The notes under the pieces are model-generated. The model made no database searches and had not been told where the DNA came from. It saw only the letters and a program-made list of their open reading frames with translations. Made by a program: the position numbers and the translations under genes. Of a DNA stretch of 64,000 nt, positions 34,301-47,100 are shown one piece after another (position 1 is the stretch's first letter; the number at the start of each line of letters is the position of its first letter). Source of the DNA: Phorcus lineatus (lineage: Eukaryota > Mollusca > Gastropoda > Trochida > Trochidae); the NCBI GenBank assembly GCA_921293015.1, contig OV121081.1, positions 53,221,877 to 53,285,876 on the forward strand, in the 5' to 3' direction.

Positions 34301-35682
34301 AAGGAGTACAATGAGATGTGGGATGAAGCGGGGGATGAGAATCCTGTTATCATGTACTCTTGGAGGTCTATTATCACCGGAAGCGGAAATAGTGTGGAGG
34401 GAATCAATGGTACAAAAAAGCCGTGTTGTCACTTAGCTTGAGTCGGCCAACTCGGATACTTCCGTTATACTTGCAGAGCCTTGGGCGTCTTACTGCATGA
34501 GTGAATCGGGTTCGTTCGCCTGGTGATATCCCTTATAATTGACAGCGGTAATCAAGATGGTGTAAAGTGCTATAAAGGGTATATCAACACCATCATGTAA
34601 CTAGTGTTATGTAAGTGATATCTTCTTGTCAATCGTTTGCTTTGTATGTATGATCAATATCTGATGATAACGTTTTTTGTTCTTCCTAGGATTATTGTTA
34701 TTAAATATATAATCTTTTTGTATTTTTTTATCTTTATCAATTACTTCTCATCAAGATATTTTATGAATTTAAAAAAACCTTTTAAAATTTATTCCAAATG
34801 TGACTGCATTAACTTGTTATCATAAATAAAGTGTTTGTGCATTATATAAAAGCTCGATAAAAGTGCACGTAAATAGATTTGTTTATTCTGATAAATAAAA
34901 TTAAATACTTTGAAATTTAAATATGATTAACAAACAACTCTGAAACTTTGGAATGTTATCTTTAATCGTATTTTCTCTCAAGATTCCCATTATTTCTTTC
35001 ATTCCTGGTTGCCTAATTACGAGTAGTTTGTTTAAACAACTAAACTCGATGAATGGTAATCTGTTTCAGTCACTATTGAATTGGATGAAATTTTCACCGG
35101 ATGTGAAAAAACATCAAAGAAGATCAAAACCTATTTATACCAATAATTTTTGGAAAAGAATGAGTAAGAAAACAAACAAAATTATTAGATGTTAAAGGAC
35201 ATACGTCATGAAACGATAGCCATGTGTATGGTAGGCAAATTATATTATCATTGAGAGCAATAAAAACAAATTGATGTACTAGTATTAGATCTGGGCCAAG
35301 GCGTAATGACTACAAATGCTTTATATAGTTTAGTATTATAACTTTGCGTGTGGTGTGTTGTTGGCTCTAAAATGAATTAATATTTATCGTGCGATCTCCT
35401 TTATTAATTAACTGCTGTAAAATGGTGAAGATACACTTTTATTCTTTTAAATTTCACTACACGTTGTGATCATAACGCCACCGGATGACATTCAAACAAG
35501 GCATTACATTACAAGCACATCATTGATAAAACATGTTTATTACTCGCCCGTTGAAGATACCGCTGTTTAATAAATCTACAACGTTATCGCATGTTGACTG
35601 ACGTCACATGACGTCACAATCATTAAGCATGATTATGATTTTCATGCTTTTTCTTTGATATAATTCAACGAGTAATAAATAA
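31356..35682. other. Unassigned AT-rich DNA (4.3 kb)
   Basis: If 31047-31355 is a terminal exon, its upstream exons should lie here or beyond on the minus strand. None can be recognised. Minus-strand frames of 78-80 codons at 33676-34407 match no family. TGACGTCA lies at 35599 and 35609. Confidence 0.45.
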
Positions 35683-35785
35683 AATACTAAACTCAGTCCC
35701 GTTTAATTAAATCTTTCGCTCGTTGAATACCAAACCACTCACTAGTTTCATAAAAATGTTATTAAACGGGACGTCGTTTAGTATT
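35683..35785 (-). repeat. R1-related foldback
   Basis: AATACTAAACTCAGTCCCGT and onward (35683-35707) is inverted at 35761-35785 with 22 of 25 positions matching. Read on the minus strand, the interior (ATTTTTATGAAACTAGTGAG, later CAACGAGCGAAAG) follows the R1 repeats at 12480 and 43981, so this is a foldback member or terminal derivative of that family. Confidence 0.65.
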
Positions 35786-37195
35786 CTCTATTGAATTTAC
35801 CAATGTTGTAAATAGGTAAACATTATCTGCAAGAGTAGAATTTGAGGGTTTCGAACCTCTTAAAATCTCATAAGCACCAATCTTACTAACAGCTTATACC
35901 AAAGGCACATTGGCCTATAGATGTTTCACTCTGACTTTTTTTTATCGCAAGGGACTCTTTCCTTTGCAAAAATATAAGAATTTGTGCTTTTGCAGCTGTT
36001 ATATTCCAGATTGTTAAATTATTATTACATTTTCACCCTATCTAAATGGTATGCTTATATGGTGCTTATGAGAATTTTAACAAGTGTGTAAGCTGGTTCG
36101 CTTTTCAAAGTCTTAGTCCATCCCCTCAAAGTTTATATACACTTGAAAAAAAGGTAATGTAAAATCACTGCAAATGTCGTTTTGGTTGACATGCTATAAT
36201 TCGTGTGCGATCTGAAAACTGAGATGGTAGGCTGCAATTTGAATCTAAGCTAAGGGAAGCTTGCAATGTTATAATGAAATTCAAAGTTGATTTTTCGGGG
36301 TCCAAGGTGGGGTGAACAAATGGCTCATGCTATCTTGCTGGTGCGATTTTTCGACCTTAAAAATTCGTGACTTAGCTGTTTTCACGACATGTCCCTGGTG
36401 TTTATGTTACCATCGAAACCTTTACGTACTGTTTTATGCAACGCAAAGATATGTTATCAGCAAACAATCAATTCTGAAACCCTGAAACATATTGCACATA
36501 TTATAAAATTAGAATAACTACTAAACTGAAAAATATCTTATTTGATTTATAGTCATATGATCAGCGATAACGACGTTATTACATCCATAACGAGCTTTAA
36601 ATGAAGCTTGGTTTAAGTTGCAACACCCTCGCCGCCCTCGCACTGGTGTAGTGTTTCGCCATTGATTCCAATAGAAGTTGTATATGTGCGTATGTACATT
36701 AAATCGCTAACTAGTTGACAGATTCGAATATCAGAAGTGAAAGCTTCATCTACGTCGATAATGCGAGAACTGTAACAAGATGTGAGTGCAAAGCAGTAAT
36801 AGTGCTTCCTCAGCGAAATTATCAGCGCAGCCATCACACGTATTAATGTAGCAAAGTAAAGTAGCAATGCTTTTTTCTTATTCTCTACATATTTTTTTCA
36901 GTTCCAAAAATATATCAATAATGAATAAGAAAATTGTATGGTTGCTGCTCGTCAATATGAATGTTGTAATCAATGTATACGTCAATGTATGTATGAATGT
37001 GTAAGGCTTAGAACATTGTAAAAGCCAATTTCATGTGTTGCTTTGATAAATATATTCTATATATATGTACTTTTTATATAAAGGTGTACAACCGTTTTTT
37101 AATGCGTGTTACCTTTAGATCTTTTATCATTTTACTGCATTGGAGGCCCATTTTTACAGAGCTATTCTCTGATCATATATAATACCATAGTGTAA
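35786..37195. other. Unassigned; one tRNA-like relic
   Basis: On the minus strand of about 35850-35935, GGTTCGAAACCC (a B-box match) follows TAAGCTGTTAGTAAGA (a weak A box) at roughly tRNA spacing. This may be an old SINE head. Nothing else is recognised; a minus-strand frame of 84 codons at 36613-36867 is of unknown meaning. Confidence 0.35.
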
Positions 37196-37346
37196 TTAAC
37201 ACGTTGACTGCCGCTGAAAAATAAAATTTTGACTTACTTTGCCAAAATGAAAATTCATATGCATTTTGATTGTCTGTCGATGTGATTAATTTTGAGATTG
37301 GAAATATCAAATTATTCTAACCAGTAAACAAATAAGAAGGTATCGA

Positions 37347-37512
37347 ATTAACTCGTAACTGGCAATGAGTAATAAGGAGTTTTTATCCTTTGCCAACCTA
37401 CGACTCGTAGCTTGGCAATGGTATTATTTTGTTTTATCATATTTGCCAACTACGAGTCGTACTATGGCAGTAGAACACACTTCTTCTTTACAGTTTGCCA
37501 GGTACGAGTCAC
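37347..37512. repeat. Left subterminal palindrome array of the piggyBac-like element
   Basis: A half-site ACTCGTAACTGGCAA (37350-37364) is followed by two large palindromes. The first is 37390-37418, with arms TTGCCAA/TTGGCAA around CTACGACTCGTAG. The second is 37443-37469, TTGCCA and TGGCA around TACGAGTCGTA. A further half-site, TTGCCAGGTACGAGT, lies near 37495. Such repeated sites next to the termini usually bind the transposase; that role is inferred. Confidence 0.75.
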
Positions 37513-37586
37513 TTGATTTTAACGTCATAATCAATTACACTTATCAACTTATTTCTAGAGTATCTTCCCTTAGTTACTTGTTCAAA

Positions 37587-38223
37587 ATGGCACACAGTCA
37601 TATGTCTGTTGATGAGGTTGCGGCCAATTTGATGGACATTGATGTTGAAAGAGACAACATTGAAATGGAATTGAGTTCTGAAGATTCCTGGCATATAACA
37701 GATGATTCAAGTACTGGTCGTGGTCGTCATGAATTTCGTGGTGAAAGAACCAGGACACCTCGTTGTCGTGCAAACACAGGAATAGGTCGTGGTGCTGTTA
37801 GACGAGTACGCGGTCTTGGTCTGCGTCAAATGGGTCTTCATGTTGCTGGACCAGCTCCCAGGAGACAGGTTGCACCAAATGATCCGCGACATGGTGGAAG
37901 ACATAACAAAGTACCAGCTCATTTGTATTCTGATGTTGCTGAAGACCCCCCAGTTTTCCCCTTCAATGAAGTCTCTGGTCTTGAAGGTCAAGATCAAGAA
38001 GATACTCCTGGTTGCTATTTCGATATGTTCTTGACTAATGAACTAATTGATATCATGGTTTTAGAAACAAACCGCTATGCCAATTTAGAAATAATCTAAG
38101 CTCGTCCACTGCAAAAGGACTCATGACTCAAACTCTGGAAGGACACTAACCCTGCAGAAATGAAACAATTCATTGGCTTGATGCTTCCAATGGGTCCATA
38201 CAATCTGACTAAGATGTTTGTAT
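37587..38223 (+). pseudogene. piggyBac transposase N-terminal fragment
   Basis: The transposase excises and inserts its element at TTAA. I choose the ATG at 37587 (context TCAAAATGG) as start; the open frame extends back to 37365 only because the palindrome array lacks stops. From 37587 there are 170 residues to a TAA at 38097. They comprise an acidic N-terminus, an Arg/Gly-rich middle, and FLTNELIDIMVLETNRYA, which matches the conserved start of the piggyBac transposase domain. The same frame continues past that stop and a TGA at about 38124 into KLWKDTNPAEMKQFIGLMLP, the next conserved block (WxDTxxxEMKxFIGL), and ends at a TGA near 38221. The catalytic aspartates and the C-terminal zinc-binding part are absent. 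Two stops plus the deletion make it inactive. Confidence 0.85.
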
Positions 38224-38352
38224 GATTGGTTAATAAACAGTTTCGTAACTATAATTCTGCCTTTTTTGTGGTTCTTTGGTATTGCCAGATCAAGTTAGGT
38301 TGTTGTTACGAATTTGCCAACTTCTAATTTGTGATTTAAAATACAATTGGTT

Positions 38353-38413
38353 TTGCTACGAGATAACTCGTAGTGGCAATTTTTATGACATCAATAACAC
38401 GAGTATACTCGTG
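38353..38413. repeat. Right subterminal palindrome array of the piggyBac-like element
   Basis: 38353-38379 has arms CTACGAG/CTCGTAG around ATAA, flanked by TTG and GGCAA. 38398-38413 is a perfect 16-bp palindrome CACGAGTATACTCGTG, 17 bp from the right TTAA. Both match the left array in motif. Confidence 0.75.
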
Positions 38414-38433
38414 GTCGGCAGTCAAGGTGTTAA

Positions 38434-41400
38434 AGGCATTGTCGTACGCCAATGTTTTGTAAATGTAAATAATGAATACACATTGCGTACACCTTATATT
38501 ATAAACGGCCATTTCTATTTTGCAATAGTTTTATATCTGATCTTGAAACAAAAAAGAGGGATATGACGGATTTGTTGACTCCTTCATGAAGCGACACGCT
38601 CATCATTTACCATAGGACAAGTGCGGTGTGTTCAAGTTCAAGATTCAGATGTCTTTAGGGTAACATAAGTATTCTAATTACTTGGTTATTGCAATAAAGT
38701 CTATGAGATAGTTTTCTTACGCCTTTCTTAGCATTACTTATTTGCTATTCAATGTGTGACAAAAGCTGTAGACCTTCTAATCGAGAGTGTAAGACTTCAA
38801 GTATCTTTCATGATAAAAGTCTATATTGAAGGGCTAAATTAGCGAAAATTATCCCCATTTATTTTGTGTTTTCATAATAACTAATTCTTGATAGTCGATG
38901 GTTTTCTATTATGTCTGAAAAGAAATCGAGAAAGCTGACACGATTATGGCATCTGATTCCAAAATAGAGAGATACAGAGTAATAAAGTCAGATTACTTGT
39001 ATTCATTTAACAAAACATTATTTGCAAAACATTTTTCCTTTTCTGTACCCTAGCATCAGATTCAAGAAATTTTAGCAGTCGTTCAATATTCAAGTAAGTG
39101 TGGAAATATGAACATATGAAAAGAGACTTCATATTTCCCCATTTTATGACATTAAGAAATACATTCCTTGTCCTCATACAATGGGCCATCGGTCTGCTAC
39201 AACGTTAACGGAACTGCTTCCAATCAGAAATACATTCAAAGGGGTCAAACAAACTAATATGATTCGTGGAAGTTGTGTATTCAGATTTTAGAAACACTGC
39301 TAATGACTGAGGTTGTAATGCAAGACGTCACAGAAAGTATACTAATCCCTTTGCTATCTTAAACTATTTTGATCTCTAAAAATACAGATACAGTGGTCAA
39401 ACGCTTAAAACGCAGTAGTGTGTCATCGTTTGGTACTTTTTTCACACTTCGGTAGAAAGAGGACTGTCAGTTATGTAATTAAAGTAGGTAGACATACACT
39501 TTGAGGTAACATAATTAACTGACTAATTATCATCAACCATTCTTCACTAGTCAAAGACTATAGGCCTTACGAATTATGTATCAGCTGTATTTTAAGAGGA
39601 TGTTTCGTTTCCTTCAACTCTACAATATTCGTGTGAAGTTGAATTCTTCAATCAGAAAACATGAATACGCTTTTGAAGTCGTTTCCTCATAAAAACGCAA
39701 AATAGTGAACTTATATACATGATAACATAGTTTTCACGCAAATGATGGTACATTTTTTCTATAATTTATAGTGTCAGTTAGCCAAGGAGTCTCCAAGATT
39801 TCAACTTTCTAGAATTATCCCATCTCGATACAAATGAATTAAGGGAGAAGCCCCAGTAACCTTTAATAGGAATTCTACAATTTGGCATTCTAATTAACCT
39901 GAGTACTCTACAAGAGATTGCAGCTCTGTAGAAATAATAGATATTGAAAATGACTTTTTAGGGTGAGGGTGCTGTGATTATGATTAACAGAGTCACCTTA
40001 CCTACAATTACCTACAACCCTCCACATGTAGAATCAGAAGATCCGGAGAAGAAGTCGAAATTACTTAAAGACAGACAGAGGCATGAGGCAAGGATGACCA
40101 GAAACTAGACGTCTTCAGTTGATATGCCAAAACGGCATAGCCAATCCGATTCCAAAGCTATTAAGTTAAAAGTGAGTAAAAAGCATAACTCAAAACATAC
40201 TTGTTAATCATCTGATACATTTTTACCATATGAAAATGCAAATAAACGTCTAAAACGATTCAATAACCATGGAACACCATACTTCTGTATACACGTTCTT
40301 GAGATGAACAAGCCTTGACTTTGAACTTGTAAAAACATTCATTCTTAACAAGAAAGGCAAGAGAATGAAAATAAAACAAATTGCAGACACCTTGGAAAAA
40401 CAGTCTTGATAGCATTTAAAGATTTAGGGAATAATTTCCCTTGCAACACATATTTTTTTAAAAGTTCAGAAATGTCTTTATGGACAAAGGTTTTGGATCT
40501 CTTAATGAGTCATTTATACTCGATCAAGTATGATAATCCGGGCGTGGTTGGTGATATAGATATCTCGAAGATAAGACAATACATGGTTTGAAACCCTTGA
40601 CGCGTGAATCCTGAAACAAAAAGTTTTCAAGAATGTACAAGCATGATGTATTTCACCTTAAACTTAAACAAATAATGAATATCTGACTGGTCAGAAAACC
40701 TGACACTCATAATGTGTTATTAATGTGTTTACATTTGTACAATGAAGCATATTTATTGATTGTCTGCGCTACCATGGTTATGAGATCTTCGGGTAAGTAT
40801 AAGTCAGCTTTGCTAATGAGGCGATGACAGTGTACCGTGATGGCATTGTTCAAGAGTGGATACACCACACGGTAACGTATCTGGTGCCACTCATACACAT
40901 CGCCTTGTAAGACAAGATGGCCTTTACAGGTAATCTTCTCCGTCTTCAAGACGTTCAATTCTATGCTATCTTCAAATCACACAATTCCTTTATACATAAT
41001 TTAACTTATTCCTAATCTCCGCATTTCTCGCTTTAGTGTCACGCTGGAATGTTGGTGTCTTATTTCACAAGAATTTTGTTTTATCAAGGTTTTGAGAATC
41101 TGTTTTCTGACATAGGACAGAACGAGAGCTGGCCTTGAACGTATTTACTGCCATACCTTGATGAACGGGAAAGAAAGCATTGTTCATTGAGTGAAAGTGT
41201 CATAGTGACACTAGATTGGTTCAAACGACTTTCACTGACTGGTGTGAAAATTTCTAGCTACAGATATACAATACAATTTTACACAATCCGGGTGTTATAA
41301 TTCTTTATAATTGTTTTAATTCATGATATTTTGCTCAGAAGAGAAAAAGGAAAAAAATCTTGACATGAAACATGGCATGCATTTTTGTCAAAGGTGGGAT

Positions 41401-41771
41401 GAAACGGTACCTGCATCACGTGTAGTCACAAAGGTTTCATTAGTAAACAAAATTGGAGGTCTGGGTTTACTCTAAACCCATCGCTGTCACGCACGCGAAC
41501 GTGAAGTAATAATTTACAAATGCACTTATGGTATTAATGCCATATTTATTGTTTGGCTATATGGAAAAAGATTTGAATGTAACCGTCTAATTGAAATTTC
41601 ATATGTGATGTGTTTCTTTGAATAATTGGTGTCCAAGTAATAAATGCAGGAGATCAAGTTTAGTTTTTTCATGACAAAAGGTATAGCAACACAATGTCAT
41701 GATTCTTTATCAAACGTCGACATAAAGATTAATGATATTCGATAGTTAAGAACCCAGCTAATATCAACGTG
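38434..41771. other. Unassigned AT-rich DNA (3.3 kb)
   Basis: No gene or defined repeat. A minus-strand frame of 83 codons at 40707-40958 is not recognised. GTGTCATAGTGACAC near 41198 is a small perfect hairpin. Confidence 0.5.
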
Positions 41772-42356
41772 TACAGCTGCGTGCCAAAAGTTTGTTCACA
41801 TATCTGAATATACTAGTGCAAATATCATGTTATTTGAGATGCCTTTGAGGTATCGTAGCGTTGCGAAAAAGAAACGTATGATATTGAATTTTCAATACAC
41901 ATATGCAGATCCATTCTTCTTTAAGGCAAATGTACCCCACAATTACCCGTAACAGTTTTGGCAGGTCATTGAAGGTACCAGGGGTCAAAAGTCCGAAAAT
42001 ACTAAAAAATTAATCCTTTATAAGCTATCAACTTTTTTAAAAATTAGTCACGTTTGTTCCCATAGTCAATGTGATTATGTTTGTTTTAATCTCAGAGAGT
42101 CGATATGGACATTTTATTCGACATTTAACGAAATCGAAATTTCGACTTTTGTCTATATCAATATGCCAAAATTCGAATTTTTGCGCGAGTGACCAGACAA
42201 TGCCACATGAGTTCAAGAATGGCTAATTCACACATGGACAGTGGGTGATCCATTGTCACTTAAGTTATTCTATTTACGTTGAAACGAAGCCAAAATTACA
42301 TGATATTTGCACTACGATTCAGTGGTAAGTGAACAAAATTTCGGTATGCAGCTGTA
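41772..42356 (+). mobile_element. M2 MITE, copy c
   Basis: It begins TACAGCTGCGTGCCAAAAG and ends CGGTATGCAGCTGTA with TA at both ends. The outer 58 bp on each side are similar as inverted repeats, sharing TACAGCTGC and TGCAAATATCATG. It aligns with copies a and b. It has no transposase. This copy gives the clearest definition of the family at 585 bp. Confidence 0.85.
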
Positions 42357-43980
42357 TGTCTCGGGTAAGACAAAGTCATGAGAAATGAAAATCAAGACTA
42401 AAAACATTTCTGTAAAAACTAAGCTTATTATAAGATATTAGAATAATTAGATAATAAATATATTATACAAGAGATAAAATGAATTATAAAACAAGTAATA
42501 TTTCATGGTGAAAATGTTTTAGTGTAACTCCAACGTTTTATTACAAGAGACAAAGTGGAAATCGTTGTATTTTTCAAATGCACATTAACAAGAAAGAAAG
42601 TCACGGTTTGAAATTGACTGAAAAAGGAATCCAGTTGTTATTTACTATATATATGTGTGTCTTATATTCGCTGAATAATAACAATTATTCTCTGAAAATT
42701 CAATTCTTGTCAAAAACGGATAATTTTTACAACCGTGATACTTCCAAGAACAAAGAAAATGTTCCAACAACTTCTTAAAGTTGGGAATTATTCCAATGTA
42801 GTTAAGTAAATGATTCTTTATATGATATTTAAAAAAGATTTGTCTCATTCATTTGAAATCTGACCATTTAAATGATAAAAATTGGTTTTTACTTATCAAT
42901 ACCGGATGTTGATGATTACGCTAATACAACTGATATATCATTTTACATGGTAAAATCATCATGATTCTCGTATACATCTACAAGTAAAATCAATCAAGTA
43001 AAACCTTTTTTAAAAGTTAAAATTTCAATATTTTTTTAACGAAATTCGTTTCATCTAATTTCGTTGGATACAAAATATACTTTTGAATATCTACTGTTTT
43101 CCTGCAAGATTGTCGTAGCTATTTTATCTCATTTTCGAAATACCTCAGTTGCACTTTTCTTGGTGGTGAGAATTTTTGAAGTTATGATGTCTCTAGACCT
43201 TCAAATATCGGTACACCACTTGATTGAACTAAAATCAGTGCATTAGATGTCACGTAGATAGGACATTTGCACAGTTAAATTGAATACAGGAGATTAGAAT
43301 TAATTCTATTCTCCTAATCGTTAACGGATATTGTTGCCACAGACCGAGCTAAATCTATTTCCATCAGACGTTAATGAATACAAATTTTGAATGGCAAAAT
43401 TTATCTCATTTGATAAAAACGACTCTTCTTCTTTGATTAGCTTTAATGGGATGGGACTAGAATAGAAATTGTAGACTTTGAAACTGAATGATTGGATAAT
43501 TTTAACACTTAGTTTAACAAAGAAGAAATTGCAAATCTCCCGTGATTCATCGTAAATTCAAACTTTTACATAAAATAGATTATGAACGTTATTTTGAGTA
43601 AGCATTTCTTAGTCTTTCAATACATTAACAGAAGTGCCCTTGGGCCTTTCACAGCACAACATGTTAACCTTAAATCCTATTATTTAACATTTCACGATAA
43701 GGATACCTTAGTGACTTACGATCAGCTTAAAGCTCTGTGAAAGAAGATCTTTGTATTTTGGGGTGATCAATCAGTAAATACTTCTTGCGTTTCCTTGGAA
43801 ACTTCTTGGAACCGTTTATGCTGAAACGTCTACTGCTCCTTCATCCAATGGTAAAGGAGTAAACATCTACAAAGACACTTGCTTTTCACAATAAAGGGCC
43901 GCTTATCCAGAAAAAAACTTACTGTTCTTATGGTCGCCACTTCAAAATAACATTAAAATACACTAGAGAAAATACCAATT
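42357..43980. other. Unassigned AT-rich DNA
   Basis: No gene or defined repeat is recognised. Confidence 0.5.
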
Positions 43981-44130
43981 GAGGATATTAAACGACCTTC
44001 CAGTTAATACTATATTTATTAAACGAGTTAGGGATTTAGTATAAAACGAGCGAAAGCAAGTTTGATACCAAATCATACACGACTTTATAGTATATAAAAT
44101 AGTATTATGTAGGAAGTTTAAGGGTTTTTG
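43981..44130 (+). repeat. R1 family, copy 3
   Basis: ATTAAACGACCTTCCAGTTA, then AAACGAGCGAAAGCAAGTTT, then CAAATCATACACGA and GGAAGTTTA follow copy 1 (12480-12630) motif for motif. Confidence 0.65.
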
Positions 44131-47100
44131 CATTCCTGGGCCACATATATAAATCTAGCATATAATTGCCGATAAAGACTAGAAACAAACATTCCAGTGA
44201 TATGACAGCAATATTACACTACTTTGATATTTCTGTATAAATATTACACTGCGAGTAATAATAATTTTTGTCGAATGTTTAGCATCTTGATACTGAAGTT
44301 TTGTCAGTTTTAGAAAAGCGTTTACGTCAGTGCAGTTTGATATTACTCTCTCATCAGAGTGAAATATCACAGATAGGATGACGTCACGTGTCTAATGGTA
44401 TGACGTCACTTCTACAATAAAAGCGACGTCATCACCGTTGCCATGTACCGATTTCACAATGGCATGACGTTGAAAGTAAATTAACCATTCAAATGATGAA
44501 TTTTGGACTTAAAACACCACATTTTTGCCACAAAAGCATAATATAAACTTTATTTTTCAATCGTAGCTCGATGAGAGATAAGTGGTAATAATAATCATAA
44601 CAATTGCAAGACTCATTCAACCATTCTCCCCCACAGAGGGTCCTGCCCAGAAAGAAAGGACTCAAGTAAAGGATGTGGGGAGAGAATGCTACGACCTAAC
44701 AATGAGGCTTAATTTCTAAAGCAAAGAAACGTGGAATGTGCTAGGGAGTCATCATCTAATGTATCGACTACATTCTTACTGATTTCTGATTGTTGACAAA
44801 TATTGACTATATAGTTCTTCAGCTTTAGTTAATTCCCTAGTTTCTAAATTCCTCTGCACAGCGTTTTGATATATCTCCACAATCCCTTGGAAGATTTGTA
44901 TACAAATTGGCCTTTGTGGTTTTGGAAAGTTGTTAAGATTTTTGGCTGTATGGAAACATTGCTAGATTATGCATAGGCTCTTTGATTATGTCGTGTATGA
45001 GGCACGATAAAATATCTTTAACTGGACGCCATTTTTAATGCAAAATTCTAATTTTTTAGGTTTAAATTGTCTTATTGACTTTGCTTTTAAAATGTTGACC
45101 CCAGTATGAATTAAGATAGTAAATCTTTAAGTTGTAAGAGAACAATACACAGGCTCTTTAAAATAAGCCGCACCTAAGATATCCAAAAAATGACATAATG
45201 TTTGCACTTGATGACCACAAAGCAACAATCGTCTGTGTTACAGCTGCACACGTGTGCTTGGAGTGGAATCTTGTTTTGTAGAAATCAAACCACGAATGAT
45301 TATCTGTTATACAAGGGTGTAAGTCAGTAAAACCACACTGTTAATATTTCTCATATCACACAGGAGTGGTTCGTCCAGTGCTAGCTCTGCCAATTGTCTG
45401 ATTAACTGCACGTGCATTTCGCGCTCCTATCATCGAGGTTAAGGCGGAACCCTAGTGCGAGCTGAATTGTTGCATTTGTACATTATGTCATCATTTGCCT
45501 ATTCATGATTTTTAAATTTATATCCTGGATCGCGATTCACATATGCCAAACGTTTAAGGTAATTTAAAAGTATATATCCTAATCGTTGTCATTTTCAAAC
45601 TTAATCATACCAATAGGTATGTTTTGTATGTTTTTGCAATGGTTGTCATTCACGCATCACTAACAATTGCCTATCCCTCCCTAAAAGCAAAAATACAGCT
45701 ATCATGTAATACATGATACGCAACTACTTTCAGGCAAGAACACTCTTTAAAAAAAGAAACGCAACAGTGATTTGGATAATGCTGGACTCGTTTAACAGCA
45801 GCAAAAACAATAATATTTCTTTCCGGAACAGTATTGTTGTGTAATTGTTTTCAACTACAGCACAAAAAAGGACATTTCAAATTTTTCGTTTGTGAAAGAA
45901 TCATTTAACGATGTTGTCATAAAAAGGTTGTTTACAAAAGACATTTCAAGAACCTTCAAATAAAAGTAGGCGCAAAAGCATGTTGTATCTTCAGTCATAA
46001 AAGGCATATGTTGTTTCACGTTGTAACATTCCTTTTTGCGTGGAAAAGAGGCTTTCATTATGCCACAACTGAGTGGCGAAAATGAAAACGTCACCATAGG
46101 TCGAATTGAAATCGTTGAGTCGCAATTTGCACCTGCCCGACATTCAAACGTTCATTAGAGCACCTTTTGTTACCTTTTTGGTCGGCTCCTGCTCACCAAA
46201 TCCCTCAAAAAGAACCCGAGAAGTGTGCATCTTAAAGTTACGAGCCAAGCCCAGGATCGCTACATCCGGGTCAACCACTTGCGTCACTTTCTAGTTACAA
46301 CCATGTATATTACATAACACATCCTTGTTTTGACATAAAATGCCAACCAAACTTGAAGGAATCATTTGCGTAAAGTTGGTTTTATTACAAGAAAACCAAT
46401 TATCCCCCATGTTTTGAGAAACGTCAATACTCAATCGCTTTCTGTGGTGTTTAAAAGTCAAGAACCTGAACCTAAGAAACTTTCAAAAAGCCTGGTCTGG
46501 TGCTGAATCACAGATTTGTCTTTATCGGCGAGATAGAAAATAACGTATTATGTTACTGTTTACCATTGGAAAAATTAACATTTACCCCCAATTTCAACGT
46601 CAACAACATCGGTTGCGGTTGTGTCATTGTGTAGAATGTCAATAGCATTTCCTCTATGATTTCATCTAATACCTGTTTATGGGAGTTTGACAAAAAAAAT
46701 AGATACATGAACAACGTCCTCGGACGTCAGTTGACGTCGATTATTGTCTAAGGGGGTGCCAGCATTATAGACATGCAGCATGCGTCAGGGTTCATTACCT
46801 TTCCAATTCTAACGTTCAAATCTTGCAATGACCTTTATAAACACCAGAATTGACCCCTATAGATCAATAATGGCAAAATATTGTTTGACATCCGCGTCAA
46901 AGTCACATCACGTGTTAGGCACATCTACGAATGCCCATCACATTGGATGAAGTGGGAAGAAAGTTTGAAAGAGATTTCATCGAATTATCAAATCCTTGCC
47001 GAAAGGATGCTTTGACGCCACCTTGCAGACTAATGAAAAGCAATATAGTTAAGACTAGCTGTAATATAATACGTCGAGAAATCCGTTATTACATCTATCG

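Larger units (their letters stand above)
37196..38433 (+). mobile_element. piggyBac-like DNA transposon, internally deleted
   Basis: The element is bounded by TTAA at 37196-37199 and 38430-38433. Its termini are inverted: TTAACACGTTGACTGCCG on the left, and CGGCAGTCAAGGTGTTAA on the right, differing at one position. TTAA targets and short termini of this kind are typical of piggyBac. Inside lies the N-terminal part of a piggyBac-type transposase, followed directly by the right end, so the catalytic region is deleted. Both subterminal regions carry palindromes built on TACGAGT and TTGCCA. About 1.24 kb long. Confidence 0.85.
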
